From contig NZ_SEWX01000004.1 in assembly GCF_004307455.1 (NCBI RefSeq), forward strand, positions 124,001-188,000: a stretch of DNA of 64,000 nucleotides, in the 5' to 3' direction. A model generated the notes under the pieces. It was not told the origin of the DNA. It was given only the letters and a program-made list of their open reading frames with translations, and made no database searches. Source of the DNA: Aquirufa nivalisilvae. GTDB lineage: Bacteria; Bacteroidota; Bacteroidia; Cytophagales; Spirosomataceae. The translations under genes and the position numbers were made by a program. This document shows positions 24,872 to 33,744 of the stretch, one piece after another (position 1 is the stretch's first letter; the number at the start of each line of letters is the position of its first letter).

Positions 24872-25894
24872 ATGAAAAATCAACTTATTATCTTGTCTTT
24901 TCTGGGTATTGCGGCTTTATTTCAAGGCTGTGTGACCATTCAGGTCAGTCCATCAGGAGAAGTTGCCAAGAAGCAATTTGCTTCAGATGATTTGTATGAT
25001 GTACCGCAGCGTGCGGTGGCTTCTACCAAAAAAGTAAAATCGGATTATCTGAATTTCGATGATAATACAGTTGTGATTGAAGAAGAGGAAGGTATTGCAG
25101 AGCAGTCCAATTTTTTAAATTCAAGAAGTGTTTACAATAACGGTGTAAATCCGAGTACTTATAACCAAGTGTACAATACAGGTTATAATGCAGGTTTTAC
25201 TACGGGATCAGCCTGGAATAATTGGTATATGAACCCCATGATTAGTTTTGGATATGGATTCAGATCTCGCTGGTATTCTCCATTGAGTTCATATAATTTG
25301 ATGATGAATCCTTATTATTCAGCCTATGGTGTGATGAATGATCCATTCTACTATGGCTCAACTTTTGGTTATGGTTCAGTATACGGATTTAACTCCTACA
25401 GTTACTATGATCCATTTTATAATCCATGGTCATTCTACAATCCATACCGTAATTTTGGTGGGGTAGTGTATAATAATTACAACTATTATAATTCATTAGG
25501 TTCTAGTGGTTACAATTACAATAATACCACGGTAGATCCTCCACGTAAGGTGAACTATGGCCCAAGAGATGCAGCTTCATCTTCATCTAACCGCGGTAGT
25601 TATGGAGATTCCTTCTCTAATACACCTAGAAGCGGTAATAACTATTACAATAGTCAAGGTTCGAATCAACCAAGTACCTATTCCAATCGTTCGGCAGGTA
25701 CTCAAAGCTATGAGCGTTCGGCAGCACCTAGAAGAAACAGTAATGTGGAATATCGTTATGCTGAACCATCTCAATCTCGTCAAGTGGAAAGCTTCTCTAG
25801 ACCTTCTTATAATTCAGGAGGGGGATCTTATGGAGGAGGCGGAAGCTCCAGTGGTGGAGGTGGTGGTGGTGGAAGTTCACGTGGACCTAGGTAA
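24872..25894 (+). CDS. Gly/Ser/Asn/Tyr-rich lipoprotein
   Basis: 340 residues. A lipoprotein signal ends in ALFQGC (Cys near residue 20). After a short acidic region (VVIEEEEGIAEQ) the protein becomes rich in Asn, Tyr, Ser and Phe (e.g. NPYYSAYGVMNDPFYYGS), and its last ~40 residues are mostly Gly and Ser. No domain is recognised; low-complexity surface lipoproteins of this kind sit beside proS and a FadL-like porin in related genomes as far as I recall. It precedes the outer-membrane transport gene by 11 bases and is probably co-expressed with it. Confidence 0.7.
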   Translation: MKNQLIILSFLGIAALFQGCVTIQVSPSGEVAKKQFASDDLYDVPQRAVASTKKVKSDYLNFDDNTVVIEEEEGIAEQSNFLNSRSVYNNGVNPSTYNQVYNTGYNAGFTTGSAWNNWYMNPMISFGYGFRSRWYSPLSSYNLMMNPYYSAYGVMNDPFYYGSTFGYGSVYGFNSYSYYDPFYNPWSFYNPYRNFGGVVYNNYNYYNSLGSSGYNYNNTTVDPPRKVNYGPRDAASSSSNRGSYGDSFSNTPRSGNNYYNSQGSNQPSTYSNRSAGTQSYERSAAPRRNSNVEYRYAEPSQSRQVESFSRPSYNSGGGSYGGGGSSSGGGGGGGSSRGPR

Positions 25895-25905
25895 TATTTG
25901 ATCTT

Positions 25906-27462
25906 ATGAAAAAGTACATTGTAACAATCGCTTTAGGATTGTGTTTGCCTAATCTTGTGTTTGGACAAATATACAGTTATGCGAATTTGGCTAAATACTT
26001 CTCTACTACCTACGCTACGGGAACAGCTCGTATGCAGGCCCTGGGAGGAACCTACAGTGTTTTAGGTGCTGATGTTAGTTCCATTGCAGCTAATCCTGCA
26101 GGTTTGGGATTCTACAATCGTTCGGAGGTGCATTTGAGTATGGCTCAACAAAATTCATCCACTAGCTCCAATTATCTAGGAACCATTGCCAAGCAAACAG
26201 ATGCCTTGTTTCATTTGCCAAGTTTAGGTTTGGTGTTGGCAGGAGATCCTAGTTCTTATAACAAATGGCATGGTGCATTTGGGATAAGTTATTCCAGACA
26301 AGTGGTATTTACTCAACCAGTGTATGTAACAGGTACCAATAATCGATCGTCATTACTAGATTCATTCATTGAAAAAGCAAATGATAAAAATGCCACTGGG
26401 GCTAGTTTGGACGGTGAATATAGTCCAGCTAGTAATTATGCAGATAGTCCAGAAGCGGCGGCATATCAGGCTTATTTGATTGATCCTAACCCAACCAATG
26501 GTGGAGTGCCTTTTTCTCGGTATGAACCTAATTTGCCAACCTCTCAAGTAGGAGAAGTGGTGAATTCAGGAGCTTTGAGCAGTTGGAATTTTAGCTATGG
26601 GGCTTCTTACATGGACAAATTGTACATTGGTGCAGGCTTGCAGTTTTCGAAAATTACCTCAACAACAACGAGCAATTGGACAGAGGAATATGTAGGTGGA
26701 CGCTATGTGGCTGCGATGAATTACCGAGAAAATTTAGTGACTAATGGATCGGGGATATCATTATCCTTGGGTATGATTTATAAATGGAGTCCCAATTTGA
26801 GAGTGGCATTTAATTTCCAAAGCCCTGCCTATTTTGATCAAGTGAATGAACGATATGATGCGCGTATTAGTCCGACCGTCAACGGCATCCCATCTTATGA
26901 TTCCAATGGGGTACCTATTATCATTACGAAAGTAAAACCTGTTTATGTAACTCCAAATGAGTTTACCTATCAATTGACTACTCCTATGACTTTATCGGGA
27001 GGATTGGCTTATTTCTTTGGAAAAAGAGGCTTTCTGAGTTTAGATTTGGCTTATGTGAATTACCCAGGTATGCGCGTTTCTTCAAGTGAATTAAATTCAT
27101 CGGCCAATCAACAGTTTCAAGATAAGCACAACGGACAAATCAAACGAAATTTTGAATCGGCTTTGAACATTAAAGTAGGAACAGAAATTCGTGTAACAAC
27201 AAATTGGAATATACGCGCTGGAGTAGCGCAGTTTGGTAGTGGTTATTCCAGTACTTACGATGGTATTGATCGTAATAGCTTGCAAATATCGGGAGGGATT
27301 GGCTATCGTACATCCTCTTTTTATATCGATTTGACAGCCGTTCAGCGTACGGCAAAAGATGGATTTACACCATATAGCTTAAAAAATGCTGCAGATTATT
27401 CATCGGCCATGTTGACCAAAAATAACCTGCAGTTTGTATTAGGAGGGGGAATCTTATTTTAA
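25906..27462 (+). CDS. Outer-membrane transport protein, OMPP1/FadL-like
   Basis: 518 residues, a predicted outer-membrane beta barrel with signal peptide MKKYIVTIALGLCLPNLVFG. Residues after the cleavage site (ARMQALGGTYSVLGADVSSIAANPAGLGFY) match the N-terminal NPA-containing plug region of the FadL/OMPP1 family, which moves hydrophobic compounds across the outer membrane. The remainder alternates beta strands and loops and ends in GGGILF with a C-terminal Phe, as for BAM-assembled barrels. The ligand is unknown. It abuts the convergent shikimate kinase gene with no intervening base. Confidence 0.85.
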   Translation: MKKYIVTIALGLCLPNLVFGQIYSYANLAKYFSTTYATGTARMQALGGTYSVLGADVSSIAANPAGLGFYNRSEVHLSMAQQNSSTSSNYLGTIAKQTDALFHLPSLGLVLAGDPSSYNKWHGAFGISYSRQVVFTQPVYVTGTNNRSSLLDSFIEKANDKNATGASLDGEYSPASNYADSPEAAAYQAYLIDPNPTNGGVPFSRYEPNLPTSQVGEVVNSGALSSWNFSYGASYMDKLYIGAGLQFSKITSTTTSNWTEEYVGGRYVAAMNYRENLVTNGSGISLSLGMIYKWSPNLRVAFNFQSPAYFDQVNERYDARISPTVNGIPSYDSNGVPIIITKVKPVYVTPNEFTYQLTTPMTLSGGLAYFFGKRGFLSLDLAYVNYPGMRVSSSELNSSANQQFQDKHNGQIKRNFESALNIKVGTEIRVTTNWNIRAGVAQFGSGYSSTYDGIDRNSLQISGGIGYRTSSFYIDLTAVQRTAKDGFTPYSLKNAADYSSAMLTKNNLQFVLGGGILF

Positions 27463-27984
27463 TTATTGAACGGGAACGTAAGACTCAATCAACCACAACA
27501 ATTGATTGACACTAATTTCCCCATCTACCTGAATATCGGCTTGTTTGTAAAAAGGAAGTCTTTCCTCAAAAGTCTTTTTGATGGTGGCAATCACCGCCTC
27601 TTCACTTTGACTTTTATCTAAAAGCGGACGGTTATTACCTTGCGCTTTGTACAATCTCTTGGCTAAGTCATTCAACTCCACATTTAAGAAAACACTGATA
27701 CCATGTTTTTTCATGTAATCCATGTTGTCAAAAAAGCAAGGTACTCCACCACCTGTGGCAATGACCATGGATTGATCGGGTTGGAAACCATGCAAAGTCT
27801 TGCGTTCTAATTCACGGAAATGCGCCTCACCTTGGGTCGAAAAAATTTCAGAAATAGTTTTTTGTTCCCTTGTTTCAATCAGCTTGTCCATATCCGTAAA
27901 ACTAAATCCTAAGTTTTTCGCTAATTCTTTCCCAAGAGTACTTTTACCCGAGGAGGGCATTCCTATTAAATAAATATTTTTCAT
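27463..27984 (-). CDS. aroK: Shikimate kinase
   Basis: 173 residues. It phosphorylates shikimate at the 3-hydroxyl in aromatic amino-acid synthesis. Visible: P-loop GMPSSGKSTLG, shikimate-binding DMDKLIE and the FRELERKTL region, GGGVPCF (the GGG motif), and the lid RPLLDKSQSE. Only two bases separate it from the upstream DoxX-like gene, so they form one operon. aroQ lies 9 kb away in the same window. Confidence 0.94.
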   Translation of the reverse strand: MKNIYLIGMPSSGKSTLGKELAKNLGFSFTDMDKLIETREQKTISEIFSTQGEAHFRELERKTLHGFQPDQSMVIATGGGVPCFFDNMDYMKKHGISVFLNVELNDLAKRLYKAQGNNRPLLDKSQSEEAVIATIKKTFEERLPFYKQADIQVDGEISVNQLLWLIESYVPVQ

Positions 27985-27986
27985 TC

Positions 27987-29096
27987 TTAATCTGTTGTTA
28001 TTAAACGTTGGTCTATGTCTTCGATACTAGGTAGGTGGTAGGCAGACCATTTACCACGAACAGTTCCTTGGTTAAGCAACCAAAGACCTGGGCTAGAACG
28101 AATGATGGTTTTTAATACTTTGGTATCCACGGACATGGCCGGGAAATTTAATTGATACTCATGTCGGATACTATTCACTTCTTCATCAGAAGAAGCACTT
28201 AATAACCAAACCTCAAGACCTTTTTTACTGGCTTCATTGGCCAAAAGAGCAATTTGTTTTAAAGCATCCAAATGCGAATGGTGTACATTAGGAATGATGA
28301 CCATCAGTTTTTTACCCTTGAAACTCTCAGCTGTATAATCGATAGTATCATTATCTACCCAAATCCGATAGTCGGTAATCAATGGGCGAGCTTCTTTCTC
28401 ATTCAAGGCTTGCATGGAAACAAATACGGCTTGCGTGTCTGTAGGCATTTCAGTTAATGTCTCCTCTTTACCATTGATTTTGTAGACATAAGAAAAGCGC
28501 ATGGCTTCCCTAGACTTCATGTTTTGTGGAATATTATCACCAATGGCATAAGGTAAGCCATCGTGGATTGGTAAATAGAAATAACAATAAATACCTAAAG
28601 AAACACTTATAATAGCACTAATAATGACTGGGCTTAGATTCTTATTGAAAGACTTAATTTTGTCAGTAAATAATAAACTAAGAGCCAAAACAAACAAGAA
28701 TACATCTTTGAAGAAAGAAGTCCAAGGAGTCAGTTTGATCGTCTCACCGAAACATCCACAATCCGTTACTTTGTTGAAATAAGCCGAATAAAAAGTTAAG
28801 AAACCAAAGAACCCCAAGAGGCCTAAAAACGTCCAAAGCACCTGTTTTGTTCTGTAATTTGCCCAGAGAGCAATTCCCAAGACAATTTCCATACTACTTA
28901 ATAAGATGGAAAGAGGTAGAGCAAAGGGAATCCAAAATTTCCAAAAGCCTTCCATCGCTGGAAAATCTTGAGAAAATACATCGAAATATTCTTCCAATTT
29001 CAGTTGGGTTCCAATTGGGTCATTCAGTTTGATTAGACCTGAAAAGAGGAAGATAAAGACCAATAAAAAAGTAGCGATTCGACTGTATTGCCGCAT
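27987..29096 (-). CDS. BT_3928-like DoxX/MauE-family membrane protein
   Basis: 369 residues. The N-terminal ~170 residues hold about five membrane helices with the DoxX-like start LFSGLIKLNDPIGTQLKLEEYFD and a conserved VTDCGCFGE loop. The C-terminal ~180 residues are soluble, thioredoxin-like in outline (KLMVIIPNVHHSHLD..LLSASSDEE..MSVDTKVLKTIIRSSPGLWLLNQG) but without a CxxC. Members of this Bacteroidota family lie, as here, next to DUF1599 genes; the function is unknown, possibly thiol or quinone redox at the membrane. Confidence 0.8.
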   Translation of the reverse strand: MRQYSRIATFLLVFIFLFSGLIKLNDPIGTQLKLEEYFDVFSQDFPAMEGFWKFWIPFALPLSILLSSMEIVLGIALWANYRTKQVLWTFLGLLGFFGFLTFYSAYFNKVTDCGCFGETIKLTPWTSFFKDVFLFVLALSLLFTDKIKSFNKNLSPVIISAIISVSLGIYCYFYLPIHDGLPYAIGDNIPQNMKSREAMRFSYVYKINGKEETLTEMPTDTQAVFVSMQALNEKEARPLITDYRIWVDNDTIDYTAESFKGKKLMVIIPNVHHSHLDALKQIALLANEASKKGLEVWLLSASSDEEVNSIRHEYQLNFPAMSVDTKVLKTIIRSSPGLWLLNQGTVRGKWSAYHLPSIEDIDQRLITTD

Positions 29097-29108
29097 ATTA
29101 TTGGTGGA

Positions 29109-29687
29109 TTATTGTTGTTGGATTTGCATTTGTTCTTCCTTGATTTTGATCAAACAGAAGACTGCGTAATTCAGCATGTCTTGGTAATTGGCTTCTACAC
29201 CTTCGGAAACGAGGGTAACACCCAGGTTATTTTCGATTTGTTTCGTGCGGAAAATCTTCATTAAGATTAGATCTGTCATGCTACTCACACGCATGTCGCG
29301 CCAAGCCTCACCGTAATCATGATTTTTATTGCGTAAAAGTTCCAAGGTGGTTTCTACTTGATAATCGTAAAATCGACTTAATTCATCCGCAGAAAACTCC
29401 ATTTGTTCTGAATTTTCGAGCGACTTTTGAATTAAGGCAATGATGCAGTAGTTGATGATTCCAATGAATTCACCTTCAATACCATCTTGAATTTTTTGCT
29501 CTCCTTTTTCTTGAATGCTGCGTATACGCTGCGCTTTTATAAAAATTTGATCTGTTAAACTAGGTAATCGTAAAATTCGCCAAGAAGTACCGTAATCTTT
29601 GTTTTTTTTATCAAACAAGGCTTTGCAGTGTGAAATTACTTGTCGATATTCGATTTCAGTTTGGGAAGGCGCATTGTCCCTGTTCAT
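29109..29687 (-). CDS. DUF1599 protein with duplicated domain
   Basis: 192 residues made of two copies of the DUF1599 (nucleotide-modification-associated) module. Copy one has LFDKKNKDYGTSWRILRLPSLTDQ and the second has LLRNKNHDYGEAWRDMRVSSMTD; each is followed by a helix ending in NYCIIALIQ or NYAVFCLIK. The K-N-x-D-Y-G motif is the family signature. Function is unestablished. It leads the three-gene unit DUF1599, BT_3928-like and aroK, and is divergent from folP. Confidence 0.88.
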   Translation of the reverse strand: MNRDNAPSQTEIEYRQVISHCKALFDKKNKDYGTSWRILRLPSLTDQIFIKAQRIRSIQEKGEQKIQDGIEGEFIGIINYCIIALIQKSLENSEQMEFSADELSRFYDYQVETTLELLRNKNHDYGEAWRDMRVSSMTDLILMKIFRTKQIENNLGVTLVSEGVEANYQDMLNYAVFCLIKIKEEQMQIQQQ

Positions 29688-29727
29688 AGGAGAGGATTAG
29701 TTTACAAATCTCTTTTTTTTCAGACTA

Positions 29728-29735
29728 CAAAAATA
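29728..29735 (-). promoter_or_regulatory. Possible promoter -7 element of the DUF1599-aroK operon
   Basis: Minus-strand TATTTTTG, 40 bases before the DUF1599 start. It matches TAnnTTTG; the -33 element is not clear. Confidence 0.4.
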
Positions 29736-29762
29736 TTTAAATTATCCTAAATTTCAGCTCAT

Positions 29763-30632
29763 TTGGAAGCTCTTTTTCCATCTTTTCAAACAATTCGATA
29801 TAAGTCGGGATTGATTGATCTTCAGATACCCCAAATCATGGGTATATTGAATGCTACGCCGGATTCTTTTTTTTCTGCTAGCCGGGTGACAGTGATCGAT
29901 GAATGTTTAGCTTTAGCTGCTCAAATGATTGAGGAAGGAGCCAGCATCTTGGATGTGGGTGGGCATTCTACCCGACCAGATGCGAAGGCCGTTTCTGCTC
30001 AAGAAGAGCAAGATCGCGTAATCCCAGTAATCGAAGCATTAAGTAAAGCCTTTCCTCATATTTGTTTATCTGTGGATACTTACCGTCTGTCGGTGGCAAA
30101 GGCCGCCATTCAAGCTGGGGCAGATTGGTTCAATGATGTAGGTGGCGGGCAAATGGATGAAGGGATATTTGAATGGGTATCCGAAAATCAAGTTCCTTAT
30201 ATTTTAACGCACAGTGTGGGTGCTTTTTCACAAGTACATCAAGTGCCTGATTATGAATATGTGGTGGAAGATGTCTGGTTAGACATGATAAAAAAAATAC
30301 AGGCTTTGAGGGCGCTGGGAGCCAAGGATGTGGTGCTAGATCCAGGCTTTGGTTTCTCTAAATCTTTGGACCAAAATTATCAATTGATGGCTCAATTACA
30401 TCAATTCACTCGATTAGGCGTGCCACTTTTAGTGGGAGTTTCCCGAAAATCCATGATACAAAAAGTGCTTGGAACGAAGGCAGAGGAGTCCTTGAATGGA
30501 ACCACGGTTTTACATACGGTGGCCTTACAACAAGGTGCCCATATCCTACGGGTGCATGATGTAATAGAAGCTCGACAAGTCATACAATTAGTTAAGAAAT
30601 TACAAGAAAATGGTTTATCCAATTTATCATAA
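29763..30632 (+). CDS. folP: Dihydropteroate synthase
   Basis: 289 residues. It joins p-aminobenzoate to dihydropterin pyrophosphate in folate synthesis and is the sulfonamide target. Visible TIM-barrel motifs: IMGILNATPDSFF, GASILDVGGHSTRPDA, SVDTYRLSVAKAAIQAGADWFNDVGG, VLDPGFGFSKSLDQNY, GVSRKSMIQK and HILRVHDV. The start is taken as TTG; a stop lies five codons upstream and no ATG is available before the conserved core. The next gene's ATG lies 23 bases inside its 3' end. Confidence 0.95.
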   Translation: MEALFPSFQTIRYKSGLIDLQIPQIMGILNATPDSFFSASRVTVIDECLALAAQMIEEGASILDVGGHSTRPDAKAVSAQEEQDRVIPVIEALSKAFPHICLSVDTYRLSVAKAAIQAGADWFNDVGGGQMDEGIFEWVSENQVPYILTHSVGAFSQVHQVPDYEYVVEDVWLDMIKKIQALRALGAKDVVLDPGFGFSKSLDQNYQLMAQLHQFTRLGVPLLVGVSRKSMIQKVLGTKAEESLNGTTVLHTVALQQGAHILRVHDVIEARQVIQLVKKLQENGLSNLS

Positions 30633-31425
30633 TCATCACTGGATAGATCCAGATCAGGTTTATGTAGGCATTCAAGATGTCGGTTTTTTACGAGGCTTTG
30701 GCATATTTGATTTTTTTAGGGTCATGCAGGGTAGACCTATTTTTCTATCGGATCACCTAGACCGTTTTTTAGCCTCGGCCGATAAAATGGGGATTTCTCA
30801 TATGTACAGCAAAGAGCAGTTAGCTGGTTTAATTCATGAGATTGCGGCTAAGTCGGAAGTAGATTGCTTAGGTATCAAAATGGTTCTTACGGGCGGAGAT
30901 TCTTCCAATGGTTTTGAACCTCAAGGAAAAAGTCAATTATTCATTATTCCCAATGAATTTCAATTCATGGATCCAATCCATGGGATGAAATTGGCAAGTA
31001 GAAATTTTGTACGTGAAATGGCGGATATTAAATCCTTGAACTATGCCTATGCCATCCGAAATTGGAGTGATATCAAATCCCAAGGTTTTGATGATTTGAT
31101 TTATTATACCCAAGCATATGGCGTTTCTGAATCATCCAGAAGCAATTTGTTTTGTGTGAAGGATGGGGTTTTATATACTCCAGCTCAACATATCTTGGAA
31201 GGAATTACTCGAAAACACGTAATCGATTTGGCATCTTCCTTCATAGAAGTTAAGATACAAGATGTGAGTTTAGATGCATTTAAGCAGGCGGATGAAGTTT
31301 TTACCACAGGAAGTACCAAACGGGTGGTTCCCATACTTCAAATTGATGACAACGTCATTGCCGATGGAAAAAGGGGGGTAATCACAGCGAAATTGTATGA
31401 ACGATTAATCCAACACGAAAATTAG
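30610..31425 (+). CDS. Class IV aminotransferase (possible aminodeoxychorismate lyase)
   Basis: 271 residues of the fold-type IV PLP family, which includes branched-chain aminotransferases, D-alanine aminotransferase and 4-amino-4-deoxychorismate lyase (PabC). Visible: GFLRGFGIFDFFRVMQGRP, the Lys of the Schiff base in the IKSLNYAYAIRNW segment, DDLIYYTQAYGVSESSRSNLFCVKDG and a C-terminal TGSTKRVVPI. The 23-base overlap with folP suggests a folate role, i.e. PabC making p-aminobenzoate, but the family motifs do not separate the activities here. Its TAG interlocks with the mogA-like stop. Confidence 0.75.
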   Translation: MVYPIYHNHHWIDPDQVYVGIQDVGFLRGFGIFDFFRVMQGRPIFLSDHLDRFLASADKMGISHMYSKEQLAGLIHEIAAKSEVDCLGIKMVLTGGDSSNGFEPQGKSQLFIIPNEFQFMDPIHGMKLASRNFVREMADIKSLNYAYAIRNWSDIKSQGFDDLIYYTQAYGVSESSRSNLFCVKDGVLYTPAQHILEGITRKHVIDLASSFIEVKIQDVSLDAFKQADEVFTTGSTKRVVPILQIDDNVIADGKRGVITAKLYERLIQHEN

Positions 31426-31949
31426 GAAGAGGGCGGTCGGAAGGCTTTCATATTGGCTTCATTGCACTCTAAAAATGGGCCACCAATCAAATCAATGCAA
31501 TAAGGTATAGCTGGAAATATAGCTTCTAGGCACTGGCGAATAGCTTTGGGTTTTCCTGGTAAATTGACAATCAATGATTTCCCACGAATACCCGCAGTTT
31601 GGCGGCTTAATATGGCGGTAGGGACGTATTGTAGGCTTACTTGACGCATCAATTCTCCAAAACCTGGCATTATCTTTTGGCATACAGCTTCCGTAGCTTC
31701 AGGAGTAACATCCCGTAGTGCTGGGCCCGTTCCACCTGTAGTAACAATCAGACAAGCCTCCGCTTCATCGGCCATTTGGCACATGGTTTGTTCTAATAAG
31801 TCTTGTTCATCAGGAATGACCGCATAAACTACTTCAAAATCAGAAATCAAATATTCCTTAAGCAATTCTACGACAGCCTTACCCGGGATATCTTCATAGA
31901 TACCTGCACTGGCGCGGTCAGAAACATTGATAACACCTATTTTGATCAT
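31422..31949 (-). CDS. mog: Molybdopterin adenylyltransferase-like protein
   Basis: 175 residues of the MoaB/Mog family, which adenylates molybdopterin before molybdenum insertion. Visible: IGVINVSDRASAGIYEDIPG at the N-terminus, IVTTGGTGPALRDVTPEAT (the TGGTG binding loop), RQTAGIRGKSLIVNLPGKPKAI. No other molybdenum cofactor genes are in the window. It overlaps the tcdA-like gene by four bases and is translated after it. Confidence 0.88.
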   Translation of the reverse strand: MIKIGVINVSDRASAGIYEDIPGKAVVELLKEYLISDFEVVYAVIPDEQDLLEQTMCQMADEAEACLIVTTGGTGPALRDVTPEATEAVCQKIMPGFGELMRQVSLQYVPTAILSRQTAGIRGKSLIVNLPGKPKAIRQCLEAIFPAIPYCIDLIGGPFLECNEANMKAFRPPSS

Positions 31950-32743
31950 TTCTTTTGTTTGTTTTTTTGCTCCATTTTAATGAAGGCCTTGGGCTTTTTT
32001 TCCATCGGAATAGGCTCATTCAATAAGTCGCGAATCACGACAGATGCGCAAACACCTCCAAAAGCCGCAGGAAGATAGGAAATGGTTCCGTATGCAGACT
32101 TCTTGAAGTTGGAGCCATCCGTTAAAATAAGCGATTCATCTTTTACTTTTTCCTGTGAATATACGGCTTTAATTCCGCGTGAAACTCCCATTTTACGGAT
32201 ACGCTTTCTAACCAAAGAAGCTAAATAACATTCACGGGTATCCAATAAATCTGCCGTTTTGAGTTTGGTTGGATCTAATTTTCCTCCCGCTCCCATGGAG
32301 CTTACGATGTTCAATCCTAGGTCATAGGCTGTTTTTAATAGGGTCAATTTGGGTGTGACCGAATCAATACAATCCATGACATAATCGTATTTTGTTTTCT
32401 CTAAAATCTCTTTGGCAGCCTCAGGACTCAAAAATGTCTCATGCTCATGCAAGACCAAATCTGGATTGATGGCCAATAAGCGCTCAGCCATGATTTTTAC
32501 TTTAGCGACACCGTGGTTAGTTGCTAAGGCTGGCAATTGGCGATTTCTATTAGTAGGATCTACTACGTCTCCATCCACAATGGTCATGGTTCCTACACCC
32601 GCTCTAGCAATAAACTCAGCGGCAAAGGAGCCAACTCCTCCCAGTCCTACAATCAATACATGGGCATTTTGTAATTGCTGGATGCCTTGTTCTCCAATGA
32701 GAAGTTCCGAGCGACTCAGCCAACGAAGGTCTTTTGTACTCAT
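31946..32743 (-). CDS. tcdA: tRNA threonylcarbamoyladenosine dehydratase (TcdA/CsdL-like)
   Basis: 265 residues, an E1-like ThiF/MoeB-fold protein. TcdA cyclises t6A to ct6A at position 37 of ANN-decoding tRNAs using ATP. Visible: RSELLIGEQGIQQLQNAHVLIVGLGGVGSFA (ATP loop GLGGVGS), VDGDVVDPTNRNRQ, YVMDCIDSVTPKL, and a C-terminal LPAAFGGVCASVVIRDL. The upstream part of the t6A pathway is represented by tsaE at 40.9 kb. It lies two bases from the glycosyltransferase gene. Confidence 0.9.
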   Translation of the reverse strand: MSTKDLRWLSRSELLIGEQGIQQLQNAHVLIVGLGGVGSFAAEFIARAGVGTMTIVDGDVVDPTNRNRQLPALATNHGVAKVKIMAERLLAINPDLVLHEHETFLSPEAAKEILEKTKYDYVMDCIDSVTPKLTLLKTAYDLGLNIVSSMGAGGKLDPTKLKTADLLDTRECYLASLVRKRIRKMGVSRGIKAVYSQEKVKDESLILTDGSNFKKSAYGTISYLPAAFGGVCASVVIRDLLNEPIPMEKKPKAFIKMEQKNKQKK

Positions 32744-32745
32744 AT

Positions 32746-33711
32746 TTAGGATATTTCTTCCTTGATTTGATAATCGGTTGTTTTGTCAGAATTAGTGACC
32801 ATCAGCTCACCAATGAAACCAGCTAAAAATAACTGAACGCCTAATATGATGGCTACCAATGCCAAAAAGAACAAAGGATTATCCGTCACATTGCGGTATT
32901 TTAAATGCTGCGTGATATTGTAAAGTTTTTCGCCGATGAGCCACAAAGTGATGATACTTCCAGAAAAGAAAGATAGGATTCCGAAGCTACCAAAAAGGTG
33001 CATGGGTCTTTTGCCAAAGGTTTGTACAAAAGTGATGGAAAGTAAATCCAAAAATCCATACAAGAATCGTTCTAAGCCGAATTTGGTTACGCCGTATTTT
33101 CTGGCTTGATGCTGTACTACTTTTTCTCCAATCTTAGAAAAACCGTTCCACTTTGCCTGAACGGGAATATAACGATGCATTTCGCCATAGAGGCGAATGG
33201 TCTTAATGACTTCTAATTTATAGGCTTTCAATCCACAGTTGAAATCATGTAAATAAACCCCTGAAAGCGCTCTAGTAGCGGCATTGTACAATTTGGTAGG
33301 GATGGTTTTAGACAAGGGGTCAAAACGTTTTTGTTTCCAACCTGAGACTAAATCAAAACCATCTTGGGTAATCATTTGATATAATGCAGGAATCTCGTCA
33401 GGGGAGTCTTGCATGTCGGCATCCATGGTAATCACTACAGATCCTTGTGCTTTGGAGAACCCTTCATGCAAAGCTGCGGATTTACCATAATTACGAGCAA
33501 AAGAACTAGCTTTTAGGCTGGGGTATTGAACCGATAAAGATTTCAAAACTTCCCAGGATTCATCCCGACTACCATCGTTTACAAAAATCATTTCGTAAGA
33601 GAAATGATTGGCTCGCATAACCCGATCAATCCAAGCACATAGTTCTGGAAGTGATTCAGCCTCATTAAAGAGAGGGACAACGATGGAAATTTGTAGCGTA
33701 GAATCTTGCAT
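32746..33711 (-). CDS. Polyisoprenyl-phosphate glycosyltransferase (GT2, GtrB/DPM-like)
   Basis: 321 residues. GT2 domain: ISIVVPLFNEAESLPEL, FVNDGSRDESWEVL, ARNYGKSAALHEGF, ITMDADMQDSPDEIP with the metal-binding DAD, then LYNAATRALSGVYLHDFNCGLKAY. Two membrane helices follow near residues 225-295. Such enzymes transfer a sugar from a nucleotide donor to undecaprenyl phosphate on the cytoplasmic face. Sugar and acceptor pathway are unknown. A TATTTTTG element ends only six bases before its ATG, so the mRNA may lack a leader. Confidence 0.88.
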   Translation of the reverse strand: MQDSTLQISIVVPLFNEAESLPELCAWIDRVMRANHFSYEMIFVNDGSRDESWEVLKSLSVQYPSLKASSFARNYGKSAALHEGFSKAQGSVVITMDADMQDSPDEIPALYQMITQDGFDLVSGWKQKRFDPLSKTIPTKLYNAATRALSGVYLHDFNCGLKAYKLEVIKTIRLYGEMHRYIPVQAKWNGFSKIGEKVVQHQARKYGVTKFGLERFLYGFLDLLSITFVQTFGKRPMHLFGSFGILSFFSGSIITLWLIGEKLYNITQHLKYRNVTDNPLFFLALVAIILGVQLFLAGFIGELMVTNSDKTTDYQIKEEIS

Positions 33712-33716
33712 GTTGA

Positions 33717-33724
33717 CAAAAATA
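33717..33724 (-). promoter_or_regulatory. Promoter-like element immediately before GT2 start
   Basis: Minus-strand TATTTTTG, an exact TAnnTTTG match, followed by TCAAC and then the ATG. If active, transcription would begin at or next to the start codon. Confidence 0.35.
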
Positions 33725-33744
33725 CAAAAAGCTTGGTTATTATT

